Assembly (NCBI RefSeq): GCF_019352175.1
Contig: NZ_JACBYI010000048.1
Coordinates: 1-55,727, forward strand
From: Paenibacillus sp. S150
GTDB lineage: Bacteria; Bacillota; Bacilli; Paenibacillales; Paenibacillaceae
Direction: 5' to 3'
Length of the DNA: 55,727 bases
Shown in pieces: positions 17,030 to 26,222 of this stretch (within the stretch, counting starts at the first letter, position 1; each line of letters starts with the position of its first letter). The position numbers and the translations under genes are program-made. The notes under the pieces were generated by a model that did no database searches, had not been told where the DNA came from, and saw only the letters and a program-made list of their open reading frames with translations.

Positions 17030-19330
17030 ATGAGTTACGGCGATTTTGCAGGCGGCGGAGCGGAATATGTGATTACAACCGCCAAGACACCCGCCCGCTG
17101 GTTCAATTACTTGTTCAATGACAGCTATTATACGGAGGTATCACAGACCGGCCAGGGGAAAAGTGCGGTTATCCTTCCCCGGCACCGGGAATTCAACCGG
17201 GAGGGCTATAAATACTTCTATCTGCTCGACCACGATACCGGTGAATGCTGGTGTCCGGCCGGGCAGCCGCTTGATACGGAGAACGGGGGCTTTACCTGTA
17301 CCCATGCCCTGGGCTGGAGTGAGATCCGTTCGGCACACGGAGGCATCTCGGCCGCCATCCGTGTGTTCGTGCCAAGGGAGGGCGTGCGCGAGCACTGGAC
17401 CGTCACGGTCAGCAATAACACGGACCGGCCAAGGCGCCTGTCGCTGTTCTCCGCATTCTCGCTGGAGAACGGCGGGGTGATGGGCAGCAAGTGCGAATAT
17501 GAGGCGGACAGCGGAGTGCTGTCCAGCTTCTCCTTCCCGTACCATGTCTTCTATGAGGAGAAGGAGCAATACGACAACGACTTGAGCCTGGTCTACTTGT
17601 TCTCCGACCGCCGGCCCGATTCGTATGATTGCAGCGAACGGAACTTCTTCGGCGGCGATGAGACCGGCGGATTGCCGGCAGCGGTTAAGAGGGGGCACTG
17701 CTCAGGGTTGACCGGCGAAGCGGAGAATCCGGCGGGTGTGTTCCAGCACCTCCTGGAGCTTGCCCCCGGCGGGCAGGCGGCTGCCGATCTGGTACTGGGC
17801 TGCGCGCGGACCCTGGAGGAGGTCCGGACAATCCGCGACAGCTGGCTCGCCGCCGGTACAGAATCCCTGCTGCAAGAGGTGAACGGGTATTGGGCTGCAG
17901 TGTCGGCGGCTTTTACGGTGGAGACGCCGGATAGCAGCCTCAACCATTTCATGAACCATTGGTTGAAGAAGCAGATCGTGCTCCAGACCCGGACGAACCG
18001 GATGTCGGTGTACTGTCCGGTCCGCAATCAGCTCCAGGATGCGCTCGGCTACGCCATGATCGATCCCGAAGGCGCCCTTGCCTTCATGGAAACCGTGCTG
18101 GCGCGGCAGGAGCGCAGCGGCTTCATCCAGCAGTGGATCATGACCGACGGCTCGCCGCCGCAGAAGCTCTGTCTGCTGACGCACAAGGATGGTCCGCTGT
18201 GGCTCCTGATCTGCCTGATTGCGCTGGTTCATCAGGCGGGGGACCCGGCGCTGCTGGACCGGCAGGTACCCTTCAAGGATGCCGGGGATTCCGCTTCCGT
18301 CTATGATCGTCTGCTGCTGGCCGTAGATTACATGGCCGGAGATACCGGCGCCCACGGTCTTTGCCTGATGGGGCACGGCGACTGGAACGACCCCATCAAC
18401 GGTCCCGGCCGGCTGGGGCGCGGGGAATCGGCCTGGAGCACGATGGCCCTCATGTACGGAGCAGCTGAGCTGATTCCGCTATGCCGCCTGCGGGGCGATG
18501 AGAGCAGCGCGCAGCGTCTGGCGCAGCTGGCGCGGCGGCTGGATGAGGCCATCAACGGCAGCTGCTGGGACGGGGCATGGTATGTGGCCGGCTTCGACGA
18601 CAACGGCGAGGCGTTCGGCACGGACAGCGACGGGGAAGGCAAGCTGTTCCTGAACACCCAGACGTGGGCGGTGATATGCGGGGCGGCGCGCGGAGCACGG
18701 CTGGCAGCCTGCCTGTCCGCGGTGGATTCGCTGGATACGCCAGCCGGACCGCTGCTGCTTGCGCCCGCGTTCACGGACTGGAATCCGAAGTGGGGCCGGA
18801 TCAGCATCAAGCTGGCCGGAACGGCAGAGAACGGCTCGGTATACTGCCATGCCTCAATGTTCAAGGCCTTTGCCGATTGCCGTTCCGGGCGCGGCGCGCG
18901 CGCCTACGACACGATCCGCCGCACGCTGCCTACCAATCCGGATAATCCGCCGGAGCGGAATCTGCAAGTGCCGATCTTCCTGCCGAATTTTTATTTCGGC
19001 TTGCGGGATTCCCCGAATTTCGGACGGTCGAGCCATCATAATTCTACCGGAACCGTAGGCTGGATGCTGTGGACCGCGCTGGATTATGTGCTGGGCATCC
19101 GGGCCACGGCGGAAGGCCTTGAACTCGACCCGCACATCCCTCCGGATTGGCGCTGGTACAAGGCCGCGCGCAGCTTCAGAAAGGCGAGGTATGAGATTAC
19201 CGTGCTCAATCCGGACGGGCTGGAGCAAGGGGCGGTCAGCTTGACTGTGGATGGATCGGCATGGCCGGGGGCGAGGCTGCCTTATGAGCCGGGCCGGACC
19301 TACCGGGTGGTCGCGGTGCTGACGGAGTGA
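17030..19330 (+). CDS. GH94 family disaccharide phosphorylase (cytoplasmic)
   Basis: A 766-residue protein with the layout of cellobiose/chitobiose phosphorylases: an N-terminal beta-sandwich (to about 270) with GYKYFYLLDHDTGECW and an (alpha/alpha)6 barrel. The catalytic DWND motif lies at residues 451-454 in MGHGDWNDPINGPG. Other family marks are RNQLQDALGYAMIDP, FLNTQTWAVICG and NSTGTVGWMLWTALDYVLG. These enzymes cleave beta-linked disaccharides with phosphate to give a sugar 1-phosphate, saving ATP. No signal peptide is present, so it acts on imported sugar. The exact linkage is unknown; several motif variants suggest a less-studied subgroup. It follows the binding-protein gene by 124 bases and probably belongs to the same operon. 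Confidence 0.85.
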   Translation: MSYGDFAGGGAEYVITTAKTPARWFNYLFNDSYYTEVSQTGQGKSAVILPRHREFNREGYKYFYLLDHDTGECWCPAGQPLDTENGGFTCTHALGWSEIRSAHGGISAAIRVFVPREGVREHWTVTVSNNTDRPRRLSLFSAFSLENGGVMGSKCEYEADSGVLSSFSFPYHVFYEEKEQYDNDLSLVYLFSDRRPDSYDCSERNFFGGDETGGLPAAVKRGHCSGLTGEAENPAGVFQHLLELAPGGQAAADLVLGCARTLEEVRTIRDSWLAAGTESLLQEVNGYWAAVSAAFTVETPDSSLNHFMNHWLKKQIVLQTRTNRMSVYCPVRNQLQDALGYAMIDPEGALAFMETVLARQERSGFIQQWIMTDGSPPQKLCLLTHKDGPLWLLICLIALVHQAGDPALLDRQVPFKDAGDSASVYDRLLLAVDYMAGDTGAHGLCLMGHGDWNDPINGPGRLGRGESAWSTMALMYGAAELIPLCRLRGDESSAQRLAQLARRLDEAINGSCWDGAWYVAGFDDNGEAFGTDSDGEGKLFLNTQTWAVICGAARGARLAACLSAVDSLDTPAGPLLLAPAFTDWNPKWGRISIKLAGTAENGSVYCHASMFKAFADCRSGRGARAYDTIRRTLPTNPDNPPERNLQVPIFLPNFYFGLRDSPNFGRSSHHNSTGTVGWMLWTALDYVLGIRATAEGLELDPHIPPDWRWYKAARSFRKARYEITVLNPDGLEQGAVSLTVDGSAWPGARLPYEPGRTYRVVAVLTE

Positions 19331-19511
19331 AGCCGCCGGGGCAGGAAAGCGGCAGTCCGGGCACGGACCGGATGGAGCTGTGCTAAGGCGTTTGGTCCCA
19401 GTCATTATTACGGATATTCAGCTTTATCTCCGGGTTGCAGGCGTATGCCCGCGCTCGGAGCCCTCTTTTTGCGAATGAATGAAAGGGCTTACAATCAAAG
19501 GAGGAATTGAT

Positions 19512-21803
19512 ATGGAAAGAGTAAAAAAACAACGGGCCTTACACAAATGGAGACACAAGGGCATTCTTCTTCTGCTCATTACGCTGTTGGCTCCCTTGCT
19601 GCCGCCCGGGACGGGTCAAACGGCGGAAGCCGCCGGCAGCGCCACAGTGACCGTTGATGCCGGTTCCGATCTCGGCAAGTTCAACAACCCGGTATGGTAT
19701 CAGAACCAGGCGGATTACTCCCCTGATCTCGGAGCGGGAGACATGGCCAAGGTGCAGGCACTCGGTGTAAAGTACACGCGGGCCTGGATCAAGCCGACCA
19801 AATATTACAACGAGGCAAACGGCACGTACAGCTACAACTATATTGAGCATGAGGGCAATACGGCATATAGCTATATGGATCAGATTGCGCTGCATTCGGA
19901 CCGGATTTTTCTCAATATCGACCAGTGCTCCACCGAGCTGACCTACAATCAGCCCGCGCTGGCCCGGGAGGTGCTGAAGAACGGCATCCGCCATTACAAG
20001 CAGCGGTATCCGCAGATCGAATATATCGAAGCTTTCAACGAACCGAAGAAGAGCTGGACGCCGGGCTATGATGAGGCTCCCAATATGGAGATTGATACGT
20101 ATTACTACTGGTACAAGCAGTTTTACGCCATTGTTCAGGAGCTTAACGCCGAGCTGAACCCCGCCATTCCGCTGAAGATCGGCGGACCGGCGAGCGTATC
20201 TCTGGATATGGAGTTCAACCAGCAGTTTCTGAATCAATATGCCGCGGACACCAATCCGAACAAACGCCTCGACTTCTTCTCCTATCATAGCTATAACAGG
20301 AGGAGCAATCCTGCCGATGTGCAATCCGACAAGGCCACTGTCCAAGGCTGGCTGAGCGCCCGGGGATTGAATCCGAACACACCGGTGTTTGTCACCGAGT
20401 ACGGTGTGTTCCCCGGCTCCAACACCGGGACCACATATAATGAAGATTTGCTGACGCAGGCAGCCGCGATGTCGGCCCTTGGCTATTATTTCGTCAAGGG
20501 CGGCATGGATATGCCGATGCATTGGGTATTCGACCACGCGAACAACAACCGGAAGTCCATGTTCGCCGATGAAGCCGACGGAGCGCCGTACCCTTACTAT
20601 AATCTGGTCAAAATGCAGAGCATGCTGAAGGAAAACCGCATTACCACCTCGTCGAATGCGCTCTCCGGCGACGGTCTGGGCATCCATGCCCTTGGCACCC
20701 GGGATGATACCGGAGTAGCAGTGCTGGCCTCCAATTACCAGTGGACCACGGGTACGGCGGATTACAATCTGACGATGAATATCACGAATTTGCCGTCTAT
20801 CTTCACCGGCAAGCAGATTCGCGTCCAGCGGTACTTGGTTGACCAGACCCACAGCAACTACACCTCCAGCGGCGGCAGCGCCGAATTGGAAAAGGTCGCC
20901 GATTACATCGCCGCTCCAGCGGTTTCCATCGCCCCTGCCTTCACATTGGGCAAAAATGCGATGACTCTGGTTGTGCTGACCCCGGTCCATCACGGAGAAG
21001 CCGAGGATCTGCCGGCTGCGGTATCCGCCGGAGCCGTCCAGACGGATGTGGCCGACAGCAGCGCAAGCGGCGGAGCCTTCAGTAAATTTGACGGCACGGC
21101 GTCCGGACAGTATGTCGAGTACACGATGAACGTACCGAACGCCGGCATGTATGCAGTGTATGCCACGGTGAAAAAAGGCAGCGACCGCGGGAAATTCCAG
21201 CTGTCCGTAGACGGGCAGAACGTTGGCGAGGTCAAGGATTATTATGCCTCCAGTCAGTTCTACGACACCTACTACATTGGCAACAAAAACTTCGGCATAA
21301 CCGGCGAGCGCAAATTCCGCTTTACGGCGGCCGGCAGCACAGGCGGCGGTTATGATCTCGGTGTGGACAGCATCCAGCTGATTCCGCGGCGGACGATTAC
21401 GTTCGAGGCGGAGTCGCTGACCCCATGGAGCACGTCGGGGGATCCGTTTACGTATTTGAATGACACGGGAGCAAGCGGAGGCAGGCTGGTGAAGCTCGAC
21501 ACCAATGCAGCGGGCGACGATATGCAGTTCAATGTCAATATTACGCAGACCGGCACCTACAGCATCAAGGTTGGCGTCAAAAAATACAGCACGCGCGGCA
21601 AGTTCCAGCTGTCGGTAGATGGCGTCAATGTGGGCGGACAACAGGATTTGTATGCCGCCGGCAACGTGTATGAGGAACTGGCGATCGGCACGTATACCTT
21701 CCAGACCACGGGCAATAAGCGGATCAAGTTTTACGTTAACGGCAAAAATCCGTCCAGCACGGGCTACGATCTATCCGTCGATTATATCAGGCTCATCCCC
21801 TAG
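19512..21803 (+). CDS. Secreted GH39-like glycosidase with two carbohydrate-binding modules
   Basis: A 763-residue secreted protein. A signal peptide (hydrophobic core ILLLLITLLAPLLPP, cleavage probably after AEA) precedes a clan-A TIM barrel (about 40-400). The likely acid/base is Glu177 in EAFNEPKK and the likely nucleophile Glu296 in VTEYGV, the spacing seen in GH39-type enzymes. After a beta-sandwich come two related modules (about 500-615 and 625-763), each with RGKFQLSVDG and ending YDL-x-VD-x-I-x-LIP, like CBM35/CBM6-type binding modules. AAAGGAGG precedes ATG 19512; a longer in-frame start at 19479 lacks a site. It probably degrades an extracellular polysaccharide to feed the importer and GH94 enzyme upstream. 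Confidence 0.75.
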   Translation: MERVKKQRALHKWRHKGILLLLITLLAPLLPPGTGQTAEAAGSATVTVDAGSDLGKFNNPVWYQNQADYSPDLGAGDMAKVQALGVKYTRAWIKPTKYYNEANGTYSYNYIEHEGNTAYSYMDQIALHSDRIFLNIDQCSTELTYNQPALAREVLKNGIRHYKQRYPQIEYIEAFNEPKKSWTPGYDEAPNMEIDTYYYWYKQFYAIVQELNAELNPAIPLKIGGPASVSLDMEFNQQFLNQYAADTNPNKRLDFFSYHSYNRRSNPADVQSDKATVQGWLSARGLNPNTPVFVTEYGVFPGSNTGTTYNEDLLTQAAAMSALGYYFVKGGMDMPMHWVFDHANNNRKSMFADEADGAPYPYYNLVKMQSMLKENRITTSSNALSGDGLGIHALGTRDDTGVAVLASNYQWTTGTADYNLTMNITNLPSIFTGKQIRVQRYLVDQTHSNYTSSGGSAELEKVADYIAAPAVSIAPAFTLGKNAMTLVVLTPVHHGEAEDLPAAVSAGAVQTDVADSSASGGAFSKFDGTASGQYVEYTMNVPNAGMYAVYATVKKGSDRGKFQLSVDGQNVGEVKDYYASSQFYDTYYIGNKNFGITGERKFRFTAAGSTGGGYDLGVDSIQLIPRRTITFEAESLTPWSTSGDPFTYLNDTGASGGRLVKLDTNAAGDDMQFNVNITQTGTYSIKVGVKKYSTRGKFQLSVDGVNVGGQQDLYAAGNVYEELAIGTYTFQTTGNKRIKFYVNGKNPSSTGYDLSVDYIRLIP

Positions 21804-21914
21804 CTTCTTATGCATGGAGCATCCGGCGCTGTCCGGGTCCGGTTTAGATGTTGCTGCCCGCTATGCTATAATCATGGTATTGCTACTCTATCATAAATGG
21901 GCGGGAGTGTTGGG

Positions 21915-22103
21915 ATGAGAGGATATAATATTTGGCGTCCGTTGATGCTGATCATGGTTGCGCTGCTTACGAGGACATTGGTGAACAGCATTTGCCTCAT
22001 GTTTGGCATGTCGCCGGATTCAGCAAGCAGTGTCGCGATGATCGGGATGATTATTGCCGCGCTTGTGATGTATAACCGGATGATGAAGCAGCGCCGTAAA
22101 TAG
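21915..22103 (+). CDS. Small hydrophobic membrane protein (62 aa)
   Basis: Starts at ATG 21915 after GGGAGTGTTGGG. The short protein has two predicted membrane helices (WRPLMLIMVALLTRTLV and VAMIGMIIAALVMYNRMM) and a basic C-terminus (KQRRK). I recognise no function. It stands alone between the glycosidase gene and the ArsR gene, with its own short leader. Confidence 0.65.
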   Translation: MRGYNIWRPLMLIMVALLTRTLVNSICLMFGMSPDSASSVAMIGMIIAALVMYNRMMKQRRK

Positions 22104-22224
22104 AAGCTCTGCCATCCAGGGCGCAAAATGTACAGTTCAGACTATTCTAGTGACACGACTTCCACCTGTTCAAGCGATCTGCCGGGTCTGTTAGGCAGGT
22201 TGCTTGGGCTGCTGATTTGATTTG

Positions 22225-22252
22225 TTGACATGTGCACGCGGATGCATATAAT
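22225..22252 (+). promoter_or_regulatory. Promoter and probable operator of the ArsR gene
   Basis: A consensus TTGACA and TATAAT are separated by about 16 bases. Between them lies the imperfect inverted repeat ATGTGCA-CGCGGA-TGCATAT. A related ATATGTGCA block occurs again at about 22625-22633 upstream of the MFS remnant, as expected if the ArsR protein controls both. Confidence 0.6.
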
Positions 22253-22271
22253 AGAATCAGGCGGTGAGATT

Positions 22272-22601
22272 ATGGGACTCAGTCATGATCCGGATAAATG
22301 TAAGAAATTGATTGAAGACAATATTGATATTGAATTTTTCAGAGCAATTTTCGACCCGGTTCGAAGTGAACTGTTGATATTCCTTTCTGTTAATGGGGAA
22401 ATGACGATTGGGGAAATAGCAGAGCATTTTCCTCAAAATCGTTCAGTGATTTCTCGTCACCTGGATTTTATGAAACGGTTTAGTATTGTGCAGAGAAGGA
22501 AAGAAGGCCGGGAAGTGTACTACCAAGCAAATAAAAAATTCATTGTCGATACGTTTGAAGAGACAGCGAATAATATGAAAGCACTCATGAATTTGAAATA
22601 G
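22272..22601 (+). CDS. ArsR family transcriptional regulator
   Basis: A 109-residue winged-helix repressor. It has AIFDPVRSELLIFL, the recognition region IGEIAEHFPQNRSVISRHLD, and the wing VQRRKEGREVYYQAN. The paired cysteines of the metal-sensing ELCVCDL motif are absent; only Cys-Lys-Lys near the N-terminus remains, so it probably senses something other than metal by the classic site. Start ATG 22272 follows a GGCGGTGAG site. It is followed by the remnant of a transporter, suggesting it once controlled an efflux pump. Confidence 0.88.
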   Translation: MGLSHDPDKCKKLIEDNIDIEFFRAIFDPVRSELLIFLSVNGEMTIGEIAEHFPQNRSVISRHLDFMKRFSIVQRRKEGREVYYQANKKFIVDTFEETANNMKALMNLK

Positions 22602-22628
22602 CAGGGTGCTTTTCATTTTATTACATAT

Positions 22629-22922
22629 GTGCATTTGTGCGCACTAGAACACATTATGGAGATTCAGAATATGGATTCGGAATTTAAAAATCAAATGCTG
22701 GATGTTTTTCATAAAACCGGAGCTTTTGCCGGCCCGCAAATTTTTGATTGTAAACAAGCTGAAGTCTTCAAACCAATGCCAGCTTTTGAAGACATTAAGA
22801 ATATTGTTTTTAGTGCTTTCAACGCCGGCATGAAAGATGTGAGTTTGTTCGTTGCCATCTTATTGCTTATTGGATCATTTGCAAGTGCTTTTTTGATTAA
22901 CAGGAAAAGGAAGCCTGAGTAA
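22629..22922 (+). pseudogene. Truncated C-terminal remnant of an MFS multidrug transporter
   Basis: Roughly 90-97 residues remain (GTG 22629 or ATG 22656). They look like the end of a DHA2-type MFS exporter: an extracytoplasmic loop (FKNQMLDVFHKTGAFAGP), an amphipathic stretch, one membrane helix (VSLFVAILLLIGSFASAFLI) and a basic tail (NRKRKPE). A full protein would be about 400-500 residues, so the first 80 percent is missing. The ArsR gene and an ArsR-like operator copy directly upstream suggest an internal deletion in an ArsR-MFS pair. It could still be expressed as a single-helix membrane peptide. Confidence 0.6.
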
Positions 22923-23063
22923 TAAATTGGGGATGTGGGGCCAGGAAACACTGTTTTTGAACGAATACCTTTGATTCTTGAAAGGGGATTCTTTATAGTA
23001 GGAGGTATGCACGGGTTCACGGAATCTAGAAATTCCGGAAGGGACGGGAGCCCTTTTTCAAAA

Positions 23064-23158
23064 GATAAGAATTTATATGTTTCACGCTAAAAAATATCTT
23101 TATCTTTCTCGCTGTAACGGATACCGTCCTATAAGGACGGCGAAGCCGTTTCTGCTTG
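23064..23158 (+). repeat. Dispersed hairpin repeat, copy 3 (subfamily B)
   Basis: AAGAATTTATATGTTTCACG, CTAAAAAATATCTTTATC, TTTCTCGCTGTAACGGATAC, then CCGTCC-TATAA-GGACGG and GCCGTTTCTGCTTG. It ends 44 bases before the TTG start of the GH3 gene, so it would lie in that gene's leader RNA. Confidence 0.88.
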
Positions 23159-23202
23159 GAACCTGCACTGGATAGGGAAATGACAATCAGGAGGAAACAA
23201 AT

Positions 23203-25989
23203 TTGAGTACACAGAAGCTAGGAGTTCCACTCGAAGGGTTTGCAGAATTCAGCCGGACCGTAGGTGCAGAAGGCGCGGTGCTGCTGAAAAATGAAGGCCG
23301 GGTGCTTCCGCTGCGCGGCGATGGAAACGTTTCTATTTTTGGCCGGACCCAGGTGAATTATTATCGCAGCGGTACAGGCTCGGGCGGGAGCGTGCATGTC
23401 TCGTATACGACCAATCTTTTGGACGGGCTGCGCAGCAAGAAGAACCTCACAGTCAATGAAGAACTGGCGGCGGTATATGAGAAGTGGATTGAACAGAATC
23501 CCTTTGACAACGGCGGCGGGGCCTGGGCGGCAGAGCCTTGGCACCAGAAGGAAATGCCTTTGACGGATGAGCTGGTGTCGCAGGCCAGAAGCAAGTCGGA
23601 CAAGGCAATCATTGTAATCGGACGTACAGCGGGAGAGGACCAGGATAACGCCGACGCTCCGGGCAGCTATCAATTAACGGCGGATGAGCAGACGATGCTG
23701 AAGCAGGTGACGGCTTATTTTGATCAAACCGTCGTCGTGCTGAATGTGTCCAATATTATGGATATGAGCTGGTTGAACGATGACAGCTATGTACACCCGA
23801 TTTCTTCCGTAATCTACTCCTGGCACGGCGGCATGGAGGGGGGCAATGCCATTGCCGGTGTGCTGGCCGGCGAGGTGACGCCAAGCGGCAAATTAACCGA
23901 TACAATTGCTTATTCCATTCAGGATTATCCTTCGACCTCCAATTACGGCAATGAATTCAAAAACATATACCAGGAAGATATTTATGTGGGATACCGTTAT
24001 TTCGAGACGTTCTGCCCGGAAAAGGTCCAGTTTGAGTTTGGCTATGGACTCTCCTATACCACATTTGCCATTGAGTCCGAAGAAGCCAAGCTGATGGATA
24101 AGGACGGAAAGCTGTACGCTGAAATCGGTGCCACCGTAACGAATACAGGAAGCGATTTTGCCGGAAAAGAGGTTGTACAGGTCTATTACGAAGCGCCGCA
24201 AGGCAGGCTGGGGCAGCCGGCCAGAGTGCTCGCGGCCTTCGGGAAAACCAAGTTGCTTCAGCCGGGGGAGTCGGAACGCCTTACTGTAAGCTTCCCGGTT
24301 CATGCGATGGCTTCTTATGATGATGCCGGTGTGACGGGACATCCTTCCGCCTATGTACTGGAAGCGGGAACCTACCGTTTGTATGCGGGAAGCAGCATTA
24401 AGCAAGCAGCGGAAATACAGGTGGAAGGCCGCAGCGGTTATATTTTGGAGGCTCTTGAGGTCGTAGAGCAGCTGCAGGAGGCGCTGGCGCCAACCGAGAG
24501 CTTCACCCGGATGATGCCGGGAGCCCGCAAGGAAGACGGCTCGTATGAGCTGCTCTTTGCCGAAGCTCCGACGCGCAAAGTTTCCATGAAAGAACGGATT
24601 GGGCGGAATTTGCCCGAAACGCTGACGCAGACCGGCAATCAGGGACACACCCTGAGAGATGTATACGATGGAAAAGTAGACATGCCTACCTTCATCGCCC
24701 AGCTTAGCGATCAGGATCTGGCGGTAATCGTCAGAGGCGAAGGGATGAGCAGTCCGCTGGTTACACCGGGTACGGCTTCGGCTTTTGGCGGGGTCAGCGA
24801 TCAGTTGTTCAGCTACGGGATTCCGGTAGCCTGTACGGCAGACGGCCCTTCCGGCATCCGGATGGACAGCGGACACAAGGCGACGCAGGTCCCGATTGGA
24901 ACCCTGCTTGCGGCAACCTGGAACGCGGAGCTTGTCGAAGAGCTGTATGTGATGGAAGGCCGGGAGCTGGTCAGAAACAGCGTGGACACTTTGCTCGGAC
25001 CCGGACTGAATATCCGCCGCAGTCCGCTTAACGGACGCAACTTTGAGTATTTTTCCGAGGACCCGCTGATTTCGGGGGTTTTTGCGGCTGCCTGCACACG
25101 GGGGATTATGAGAGGCGGCTCGAACGCCACCCTGAAGCATTTTGCCTGCAACAATCAGGAAAGGCACCGCAGCAAGGTGGACGCCATTGTGTCTGAACGC
25201 GCCATCCGCGAGATTTATCTCAAGGGCTTCGAGATTGCCGTCAAGGAAGGCGGCGCGAACTCGATTATGACCTCGTATAATCCGGTTAACGGGCATTGGG
25301 CGGCTTCCAATTATGACCTGAATACCACAGTTCTCCGCGGAGAATGGGGCTTCCGGGGCATCGTGATGACTGACTGGTGGGCGATTATGAACGATGTTGT
25401 TGACGGTGGGCCAGCGGACCGGAAGAACACCAACTGGATGGTCCGTGCACAAAATGACTTATACATGGTTGTAAGCAACTATGGCTCCGAAGTCAACGCT
25501 TATGATGACAACACCCTGGATGCTCTGGAAAAGGGTACGCTGACGCGCGGAGAGCTGCAGCGCTCCGCCATGAACATTTGCCGGTTCATCATGAACGCGC
25601 CGGTATTCTCCAGGCCTCATGTGAGCGAAGAAACAGCGGAGAGCTTCAAGGCGGATTCTACCCTTCCGGCTGAGCAGGCGCTATCTATAGCTGAGAATGC
25701 ACAGGTGATGCCAGCCGTGGCCGGATCGACCTTTGTGAAGGTGGAGCAGGCAGGACAATACCGGATTATTGTGGAGATCATGTCCGCCGAGACGGAATTG
25801 GCGCAAAGCGCATGCAATCTGACACTGAACGGTCAGATGCTGGCAACCATTCAGACGAATGGCACGGATGGCAAGTGGGTCCGGCAGAAGCTGGTAAAGG
25901 TCGAGCTGGAGGCCGGCCTGTATGAGCTGAAGCTGGATTTCGTTAAGCCCGGGCTGCAGATCGGCTGGATTGAATTTAAAACAGTGTAA
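23203..25989 (+). CDS. GH3 family beta-glycosidase with permuted domain order
   Basis: A 928-residue cytoplasmic glycosidase. The order of GH3 domains is swapped. The alpha/beta sandwich that is normally C-terminal (GAEGAVLLKNEGRVLPL) comes first, then a fibronectin-III-like domain (VVQVYYEAPQGRLGQPARVL). The TIM-barrel domain comes last (GIPVACTADGPSGIR, LKHFACNNQE), with the likely nucleophile Asp724 in GIVMTDWWA. A C-terminal beta-sandwich (about 850-928) resembles a carbohydrate-binding module. Permuted GH3 enzymes are known from some gut and soil Firmicutes. TTG 23203 is used as start, with AGGAGG before it. It is monocistronic, ending in a strong terminator. Confidence 0.92.
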   Translation: MSTQKLGVPLEGFAEFSRTVGAEGAVLLKNEGRVLPLRGDGNVSIFGRTQVNYYRSGTGSGGSVHVSYTTNLLDGLRSKKNLTVNEELAAVYEKWIEQNPFDNGGGAWAAEPWHQKEMPLTDELVSQARSKSDKAIIVIGRTAGEDQDNADAPGSYQLTADEQTMLKQVTAYFDQTVVVLNVSNIMDMSWLNDDSYVHPISSVIYSWHGGMEGGNAIAGVLAGEVTPSGKLTDTIAYSIQDYPSTSNYGNEFKNIYQEDIYVGYRYFETFCPEKVQFEFGYGLSYTTFAIESEEAKLMDKDGKLYAEIGATVTNTGSDFAGKEVVQVYYEAPQGRLGQPARVLAAFGKTKLLQPGESERLTVSFPVHAMASYDDAGVTGHPSAYVLEAGTYRLYAGSSIKQAAEIQVEGRSGYILEALEVVEQLQEALAPTESFTRMMPGARKEDGSYELLFAEAPTRKVSMKERIGRNLPETLTQTGNQGHTLRDVYDGKVDMPTFIAQLSDQDLAVIVRGEGMSSPLVTPGTASAFGGVSDQLFSYGIPVACTADGPSGIRMDSGHKATQVPIGTLLAATWNAELVEELYVMEGRELVRNSVDTLLGPGLNIRRSPLNGRNFEYFSEDPLISGVFAAACTRGIMRGGSNATLKHFACNNQERHRSKVDAIVSERAIREIYLKGFEIAVKEGGANSIMTSYNPVNGHWAASNYDLNTTVLRGEWGFRGIVMTDWWAIMNDVVDGGPADRKNTNWMVRAQNDLYMVVSNYGSEVNAYDDNTLDALEKGTLTRGELQRSAMNICRFIMNAPVFSRPHVSEETAESFKADSTLPAEQALSIAENAQVMPAVAGSTFVKVEQAGQYRIIVEIMSAETELAQSACNLTLNGQMLATIQTNGTDGKWVRQKLVKVELEAGLYELKLDFVKPGLQIGWIEFKTV

Positions 25990-26005
25990 GCGCAGAAATC
26001 CATTT

Positions 26006-26049
26006 AAAGGCACCCCCAGCTATTGCAACAGCGGGAGGTGCCTTTATTT
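26006..26049 (+). terminator. Rho-independent terminator after the GH3 gene
   Basis: AAAGGCACC-CCC-GC pairs with GCGGGAGGTGCCTTT around a TATTGCAACA loop, followed by TTTATTT. Confidence 0.85.
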
Positions 26050-26222
26050 GTAAGGTCCGAACCGGTCCGGTCTTGTTCGTTGACGCAGAGAAGTGGAGCA
26101 GTTATTGAATTGCAGCAGCTGGGCAGCTTTGTTTAGATTGGAAACAACCCGGTTACATTAGAAGGAGCAAAGCCATTAAGCTGGAATGGCTGCCACAAGC
26201 TATTAAGAGGAGGAAACATAAG

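Noticed and set aside
26131..26156. Sigma-B-like promoter before the SDR gene
   Set aside because: The -10 part fits only four of six bases, and many Paenibacillus-type genomes lack a clear sigma-B system.
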